A stretch of 51,441 bases of DNA from an uncultured Phycisphaerales bacterium (GTDB taxonomy: Bacteria; Planctomycetota; Phycisphaerae; Phycisphaerales; SM1A02). The DNA lies in the NCBI GenBank assembly GCA_949373145.1, contig CASICI010000009.1:1-51441 (forward strand), written 5' to 3'. The notes under the pieces are model-generated. The model was not told where the DNA came from. It ran no database searches and saw nothing but the letters and a program-made list of their open reading frames with translations. Position 1 is the first letter of the stretch, and each line of letters opens with the position of its first letter. Both the position numbers and the translations under genes were made by a program. This document shows positions 45,087 to 51,441 of the stretch, piece after piece.

Positions 45087-46556
45087 ATGTCGATCAATCC
45101 GGTTAAACGAACTCGGCAAGCGTATGACATTGCGTCATCATTCGTCGCGAGTTTCCATCCCACCTCGCTGCGACCGATGCTGCGTGCGAACTACGCGCGA
45201 GAACTGAAGTCCTGGACGTTCATGCCGATCATGCTCACCGGGATCAATGCCGGTGCGATGGGCGTGATCCTGAAGAAGACGTTCACCGACCTGCCCGGGA
45301 CCACCGATTCAGGACTGGCGCTTGCGGTGGGAACCGTCGGAGCGGCGACTGCCATTGGAAATCTCACCAGCACGATCTGGGGGTCCGTCTCCACGGGCCG
45401 CAACAAGGTCAACCTGATCGTTCTGTTGATGATCGCCTGCTCGCTGTGCGTCGGTGCGATGGCGGTGGTCCCTGCTTCGAACACCGGCGCCTGGATGATG
45501 GCGGGACTCGTCCTGATCGGGTGGATCTTCTGGAGTGGCGTGATCACGACCCGAGCCAGTGTCTGGCGAGCCAATTATCCCGGCAGTGACCGGACTTCGA
45601 TCGCGGGCAGGCTGGCCAGCGTGCAAGCGGTCATCTCCGCACTCAGCGTCTTCATGGTCGCGAAGCTTCTCGATGGTTTCTCCGCCGAGGACACCTGGGG
45701 CACACGTCTGCTTGATTCGGCTGAGATCGAGTTCATCGAGGCTGAAACCATCGCGCAACAGGGTTTTCGGGTGATCTTTCCAGTCCTGGCGATCTTCGGC
45801 CTTCTGGGCGCCTCGGTCTACGCCCGCGTCCGACTTCGTGGACAGAGCCGGCTGGCACGGGTCGAACGGTCGACGAAAGGTGACTCACGGTCGATCTTCG
45901 AGCCGCTTCGAGTCTTTGGCGTGCTTCATCAGGACCGAAACTATCGAAACTACATCATCTGCCAGTTCATTTTCGGAGCAGGCAATCTCCTGATGATGCC
46001 GGTCCTTGCGTTGATCCTGATTTCACGATTTGATGCGTCGTATCTGGAATCTCTTCTGGTCACTGCGATCATCCCCCCCATTCTGATGCCTCTGGCGATA
46101 CCGATGTGGGCGAAACTGCTGAGTGGAATGCACGTCATCTCGTATCGAGCGATCCATTCCTGGATCTTCGTCGTGGCGGGGCTCTGCTTCCTGACGGGCT
46201 CGGTCCTCACCGAGTACTGGATCATCGTGCTTGGCTCCGCAGTGCTTGGCATCGGCTGGGCCGGTGGCGTGCTCGCCTGGAATCTCGGCCACCAGCACTT
46301 CGCGAAACCGGAGCAGGACACTGAATACATGAGCGTGCACGTCGTACTGACGGGCGTTCGGGGCGCGTTCGCACCGTACCTCGGAGTGGCCCTGTACGAA
46401 ATGCTGAAGCCAACCGGTCAGGAGTCGTGGGTCTTCGGAGTGGCGGCCTTGCTGAGCGCGGTCGGAGCGGTCGGTTTTCTGATTCTGCTTCATTCCCAGA
46501 GGGAACTCATCCGAACGTGGAACGCGACTCACTCGGAGGCGAGTGGTTCGGAGTGA
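45087..46556 (+). CDS. Major facilitator superfamily transporter-like membrane protein
   Basis: A 489-residue protein with about 11-12 predicted helices, for example MPIMLTGINAGAMGVILKK, IVLLMIACSLCVGAMAVVP, WMMAGLVLIGWIFWSGVIT and IILGSAVLGIGWAGGVLAW. The two-halves layout with a loop after helix 6 (RVRLRGQSRLARVERSTKG) is MFS-like, though the signature between helices 2 and 3 is weak. It may also belong to a planctomycete-restricted branch. TATGGT lies 8 nt before the ATG and overlaps the preceding terminator's end, and GGTGA could serve as a ribosome-binding site. Its end overlaps the convergent lipoprotein gene by 28 bp. The substrate is unknown. Confidence 0.72.
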   Translation: MSINPVKRTRQAYDIASSFVASFHPTSLRPMLRANYARELKSWTFMPIMLTGINAGAMGVILKKTFTDLPGTTDSGLALAVGTVGAATAIGNLTSTIWGSVSTGRNKVNLIVLLMIACSLCVGAMAVVPASNTGAWMMAGLVLIGWIFWSGVITTRASVWRANYPGSDRTSIAGRLASVQAVISALSVFMVAKLLDGFSAEDTWGTRLLDSAEIEFIEAETIAQQGFRVIFPVLAIFGLLGASVYARVRLRGQSRLARVERSTKGDSRSIFEPLRVFGVLHQDRNYRNYIICQFIFGAGNLLMMPVLALILISRFDASYLESLLVTAIIPPILMPLAIPMWAKLLSGMHVISYRAIHSWIFVVAGLCFLTGSVLTEYWIIVLGSAVLGIGWAGGVLAWNLGHQHFAKPEQDTEYMSVHVVLTGVRGAFAPYLGVALYEMLKPTGQESWVFGVAALLSAVGAVGFLILLHSQRELIRTWNATHSEASGSE

Positions 46557-46945
46557 AGCTTGACCTCGACCGAACCCGTGGTTTGCGAAGCGACCGCGGT
46601 GATGGTGACCGAACGTTTCAGATCAAGTTTCCCGGCGGGCTTGCTGAAGACCTGAGTCGCCTTCGAAGGCGTGCCTTCCGAGCGCTCTGGGGTCCAACCT
46701 GCCTCGACGTAGGCGCGTGAGATCCACCTCAAACGCTCCAGGGCGTCGTACACCGGGCCGGTGAACACGAACATTCCATCGGTGGCGATGCTCAATTTGG
46801 AGGCTGTCACCTGGGATGAAGTGAGAGTCACCCGCGGAATGGTGGGGAGATCGGTTCCTAAGATGCGCTCGGGAGCCGTCCCACAACTGGCGACATGAAG
46901 ACACGAGAAGAGCAAAATCAGCCTCACACAGGTGATATGGCGCAT
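46529..46945 (-). CDS. Lipoprotein of unknown function
   Basis: A 138-residue lipoprotein precursor from the ATG at 46945, chosen because AAGGAG lies 7 nt upstream and the signal (RLILLFSCLHVASC) begins right after; the longer frame has no such site. The lipobox is VASC. The mature part has short strands (TIPRVTLTSSQVTASKLSIA and RSVTITAVASQTTGSVEVKL) and Ser/Thr-rich linkers. No domain is recognised. Its tail overlaps the MFS gene end by 28 bp. Confidence 0.75.
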   Translation of the reverse strand: MRHITCVRLILLFSCLHVASCGTAPERILGTDLPTIPRVTLTSSQVTASKLSIATDGMFVFTGPVYDALERLRWISRAYVEAGWTPERSEGTPSKATQVFSKPAGKLDLKRSVTITAVASQTTGSVEVKLHSEPLASE

Positions 46946-46993
46946 GTTCCAGCTCCTTATGAATGAGAAGAGGTAAATCGGATGACTGCACTG

Positions 46994-46999
46994 TATACT
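46994..46999 (+). promoter_or_regulatory. -10 box (TATACT) upstream of rpsA, overlapping a minus-strand -10
   Basis: TATACT on the plus strand and TACAGT or TATACA on the minus strand lie within the same GTATAC palindrome, so the rpsA and lipoprotein promoters face away from one site. No -35 is clear for either. The resulting rpsA leader would be about 110 nt. Confidence 0.5.
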
Positions 47000-47114
47000 T
47001 TCGAATTCGCGCCGGACGAGTCGGGACATGACACCTGATCGAAAAGCGACAACTCAAGGAACCCGCAGCAGCGCGCGTGCGGTGGAACTCAAAGTATGAG
47101 CGCGCCAAATACAC

Positions 47115-48887
<1,773 letters not shown>

Positions 48888-48935
48888 CTCAGGAGCCCTT
48901 CGCCGTCCGCGGCGTTCGATCCAAGATCACATTGA

Positions 48936-48974
48936 AAAGACGCCTCCGGTTCAACCGGGGGCGTCTTTCTTTTC
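48936..48974 (+). terminator. Rho-independent terminator after rpsA
   Basis: A 15-bp stem (48936-48950 with 48954-48968; arms begin AAAGACGCC and end GGCGTCTTT; one T-G pair) with a TCA loop and a CTTTTC tail. It is 48 nt after the rpsA stop. Confidence 0.92.
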
Positions 48975-49018
48975 ACACGATCAGAGCCGTTCTCTCAATC
49001 AGCTCCATCGTGTTGAAT

Positions 49019-49102
49019 TCAGCACATGGCGATGAAGGAGAGGAGGGTCAGCACTGCGATTCGTTTTCTGGTGTCGGTGATTGCTGAAAATGCGTTCATC
49101 AT
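49019..49102 (-). CDS. Candidate 27-residue hydrophobic small protein
   Basis: On the minus strand, two adjacent ATGs (first at 49102) follow AAGGAG at 8 nt. The 27-residue frame starts MMNAFSAITDTRKR, continues with the hydrophobic IAVLTLLSFIAMC and ends with TGA. The region between rpsA and the secreted protein gene has no other feature on this strand. The strong ribosome-binding site and one short hydrophobic helix favour a small membrane peptide. No homolog is recognised. Confidence 0.35.
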   Translation of the reverse strand: MMNAFSAITDTRKRIAVLTLLSFIAMC

Positions 49103-49235
49103 GGCGATGTCTCCTTCATGTCTTCAATTGTGGAAAACGCCCCGAAGGGCTTCGACGAGTAGCATGAACTTCTCGACACTTGAAAGATGCCACGAATGAC
49201 GTGATGGACCAGCAGGCACACGAGGAACAAGACCA

Positions 49236-51119
49236 ATGACCGCCGGATCACCCGTACAGATCGCACGACTCGCACGACTCATCATGCTCCTGATGCTGGG
49301 CTGTGTTTTTCTCGGACCCGTACACACCACATCCCTGGCTCAGGACTCCGCTCTGAAGCCGGATCTGGGAAAGGGCATCGAGGGATGGTTCATTCTTCGT
49401 GAACATGCGAACCAGATGCACGTCCCGGCGACGCAGGAGGACGCGACACCGTTTCCGGAGTTCGAGGCCGTCAGCATCATCATGCGTTTCAAGGGCCAGA
49501 TCATCAGCGCCGGTGAAGCACACAAGCTTGGCGCGTCGACGCTGCAGACCGCGATGGAGGAGACGATCGCCAAGGCGAGAAGCAGCAAACAGGTTCGGAG
49601 TCTTCCCTATGACATGATCGAGTCGATCGGGAGGAACTCCACGCTTCAGATCGATTTCGCCGATGACTTCATCCCCCTGCTCGGGGACAGCTTCAGCGAC
49701 ATCGTCTCCCGGATCCGCCCCGGGATCGATGGAATCGCGATTCGACGTGGCTCGAAGTGGCGCATGGCCTATCCGAACAGGATGCAGACCTACGGACAGG
49801 CCGAGCGACCGGACCGCACCGTGATCCGCCTGCTGCGTGAACTCGGCCTGCCTCCACGTGAACCCGGCGAACTGAGACGGCTCGAGGACATCGAGTTCTA
49901 TCGTTTCGAGGTCCTGTCGCTCGCGCAGAACGAACCTGACTCGATGCCGCATGAGTCATTCAGAGGCGCACGACTGATCCCCGACAATCTGGGAGTCGAG
50001 GCTCTCGCGGATCAGATCGGACGGGATGCCGCGAACGCCTTGAAACAGAGGCTGGGAAGCGACCCGGAAAAGCTGGTCGGTACGATCGACGATGCTGAAC
50101 GCTTGATCGCTCTGGGTCTCTTCGGAGATTACAACTATGTCCAGGACAAGTTCGATCCACTCGTCGGATCCTCGGCGGATCAGCTTCTTGCGGCGTGGGC
50201 TCTGGCCAGAAGCGCGGCCAGAGAAGGCATGGAATCAAGGGACGAGCGACTCCGAGCTCTGTCCGTCTTCGACCTGATCCTTGAGCGACTTGCCATCGTC
50301 GATGTCGTCGAGGACAGACCCTTCGAAGACCCGAAAAGCAGTGCGATCGCGGTGATTGCATCACTTGAAGCGGACGAGGCAGCTCGCCGCCTGGGCCTGA
50401 CACGATCTCAACCGGAACTCGCTCTGGAAGCACGCAACCGTCTTCCGCTTGAACTTGGCGTGGATGACGAGGCACTCTCGAGTACGACACTCGCACTCCG
50501 GCTTCTCGCAGCCATTCGATTGGAGCACTCGAAGCCGGGTTCGGTGGCCTCAGATCTGATCGAAACTTTGACTGAGACGATTCGAGCACGAGTGACTGCG
50601 GACAAATCAATCGGAATCCTTCCGTGGCTGCTGATGTGCGCCACGCCGCAGCCGGGCACCAGGGCTGAGGAGACCGGCTCGAATGACGCACTTGATCACA
50701 AGAGGTTCAAACGTCTTCTGGACGCGATCATCTCAAATCAGATCGGACACAGCGCGTCCCTGGTCGCACCTCAGGCTCCGGTGTCCGATCTCAACGGAGG
50801 GTTCGTGGTCGGACAAAGCGGGCGAACCACGGCGACGGCAAGCTCACTTCGACCGTTGCTGGCACTCGCGATCTTCAGAAACATTGAATTGAGCCTGGGA
50901 GAATCATCCAGTCCATCCATCGAGGAAAGCTATCAGCTGGGCCTTCGCTTTCTCAGGCAGCTCCAGATCGATGAATCACTGGCACGCAGAGGACCCCGGG
51001 CCCAGAGGGGGCTGGGCAACATCAAAAGATCTCTCTGGAGCAATGAGGCGTCGCTTGCGGATGCCGCCCTCGCGTTGTTGATCTGCACGGAACGCCCCTT
51101 CCCACCCACGGAGAACTGA
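49236..51119 (+). CDS. Large secreted protein of unknown function
   Basis: A 627-residue protein with signal peptide ARLIMLLMLGCVFLGPV. The N-terminal third (VSIIMRFKGQIISAGEA ... SRIRPGIDGIAIRRG) faintly recalls the AMMECR1 fold by position of strands, but the motif for that family is not present. The remainder is helical and Leu/Ala/Arg-rich with repeated short helices, without recognised domains. It ends with GNIKRSLWSNEASLADAALALL. A short AGGAA site precedes the ATG. The 348-nt gap before it holds only the rpsA terminator and the minus-strand small ORF. Confidence 0.7.
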   Translation: MTAGSPVQIARLARLIMLLMLGCVFLGPVHTTSLAQDSALKPDLGKGIEGWFILREHANQMHVPATQEDATPFPEFEAVSIIMRFKGQIISAGEAHKLGASTLQTAMEETIAKARSSKQVRSLPYDMIESIGRNSTLQIDFADDFIPLLGDSFSDIVSRIRPGIDGIAIRRGSKWRMAYPNRMQTYGQAERPDRTVIRLLRELGLPPREPGELRRLEDIEFYRFEVLSLAQNEPDSMPHESFRGARLIPDNLGVEALADQIGRDAANALKQRLGSDPEKLVGTIDDAERLIALGLFGDYNYVQDKFDPLVGSSADQLLAAWALARSAAREGMESRDERLRALSVFDLILERLAIVDVVEDRPFEDPKSSAIAVIASLEADEAARRLGLTRSQPELALEARNRLPLELGVDDEALSSTTLALRLLAAIRLEHSKPGSVASDLIETLTETIRARVTADKSIGILPWLLMCATPQPGTRAEETGSNDALDHKRFKRLLDAIISNQIGHSASLVAPQAPVSDLNGGFVVGQSGRTTATASSLRPLLALAIFRNIELSLGESSSPSIEESYQLGLRFLRQLQIDESLARRGPRAQRGLGNIKRSLWSNEASLADAALALLICTERPFPPTEN

Positions 51120-51278
51120 GAAAAAACAGCCCACTTCGGACTGCAAAAGGGCAACGAGAGGCCCAAGGCGACCGAATTCTGAATCTGATTTGATCGAATT
51201 TACGGATGAGTTCATGGGAAGAGCTCAATTCTTCTTCAACTGCCTCCCGGTTTCGTCTCGAAACCGTGTTCGATCCGA

Positions 51279-51297
51279 TATACTTGAGACTTCAAGT
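51279..51297 (+). promoter_or_regulatory. -10 box and inverted repeat ahead of the last gene
   Basis: TATACT (51279-51284) overlaps a perfect inverted repeat ACTTGA-gact-TCAAGT at 51282-51297, located around the expected transcription start of the gene at 51317. It may be an operator or a 5' hairpin. No clear -35 is present. Confidence 0.45.
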
Positions 51298-51316
51298 CAC
51301 CCCGCCGGAGATCTCC

Positions 51317-51441
51317 ATGAAGAAGTTCCTTCTTCCCATCGCGCTCATCACCAGCTTCTTCGTCGCCCCTACATTCGGGCAGAGCCTCGAAGAGCGACTT
51401 CGCACCGCAAGCATCGGGTCGAACCGAAACGCTGGTATCAC
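51317..51441 (+). CDS. Secreted protein, N-terminal fragment
   Basis: Only the first 41 codons are inside the window. The ATG has GGAG 6 nt upstream. Residues 1-22 form a classic signal peptide (MKKFLLPIALITSFFVAPTF, cut likely after FG), followed by a polar, Arg-rich segment (QSLEERLRTASIGSNRNAG). Function cannot be told from this fragment. Confidence 0.7.
   Translation, partial: MKKFLLPIALITSFFVAPTFGQSLEERLRTASIGSNRNAGI

Overview
This 51.4 kb window is a chromosomal segment, dense with housekeeping genes, from a GC-rich bacterium. Gene content points to the Planctomycetota, most likely a marine Phycisphaerae-type lineage; this is an inference, not a database result. The signs are two large membrane-anchored Ser/Thr kinases with TPR sensor regions, a eukaryote-like UDP-sugar pyrophosphorylase, a six-domain ribosomal protein S1, many secreted proteins of unknown function, mixed use of Shine-Dalgarno and apparently leaderless starts, and Ca-loop (dockerin-like) motifs in a pilus/secretion accessory protein. 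I found no tRNA, rRNA, insertion sequence, prophage or CRISPR array.

Layout. 1-3.8 kb: end of a type II secretion/type IV pilus operon (GspF, pilin-like GspI, PilX-like, GspJ). 3.9-6.3 kb (minus): a PTPS-family enzyme followed by polyphosphate kinase. 6.5-10.6 kb (plus): phosphohexomutase, then a Fur/PerR regulator and catalase-peroxidase KatG in one oxidative-stress operon with a well-defined promoter and palindromic operator. 10.7-12.0 kb (minus): pdxJ and a NUDIX hydrolase. 12.1-14.2 kb (plus): phoU and UDP-sugar pyrophosphorylase. 14.2-16.1 kb (minus): recJ. 16.2-19.0 kb: adenylate kinase, a secreted PDZ protein (minus) and an exported SAM methyltransferase. 19.0-21.2 kb (minus): tpiA-secG-yicC. 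21.3-24.1 kb: alaS. 24.2-31.3 kb: two TPR-containing Ser/Thr kinases (minus) around a plus-strand operon holding a frameshifted short-chain dehydrogenase and two small membrane proteins. 31.6-38.0 kb: acetyl-CoA synthetase, then (minus) metH, a YdcZ-type membrane protein and a truncated haemoglobin. 38.1-43.6 kb: five genes chained by 4-nt overlaps (S41 peptidase, two paralogous secreted proteins, NatA/NatB-type ABC exporter). 43.7-51.4 kb: HIT hydrolase, a structured intergenic element that looks like a non-coding RNA, a lipoprotein, an MFS transporter, a second lipoprotein (minus), rpsA, a large secreted protein and the start of another secreted protein.

Most notable signals: (1) a 23-bp near-perfect palindrome over the -35 region of the perR-katG promoter; (2) a repeated promoter geometry in which a -10 hexamer lies 6-8 nt before the start codon, implying leaderless mRNAs for fur/perR, metH, the PTPS gene and probably several others; (3) a 258-bp intergenic element closed by a long interrupted inverted repeat, with a minus-strand promoter whose predicted start falls at the helix base; (4) Thr-Leu-Asp-x-Pro repeats ahead of one kinase domain, with one copy of a similar motif in the second kinase; (5) an ExxHGH motif, with no catalytic Cys, in the PTPS-family protein, which suggests a folate rather than queuosine role; (6) a one-base frameshift in the short-chain dehydrogenase, preceded by a cascade of two tiny overlapping ORFs.
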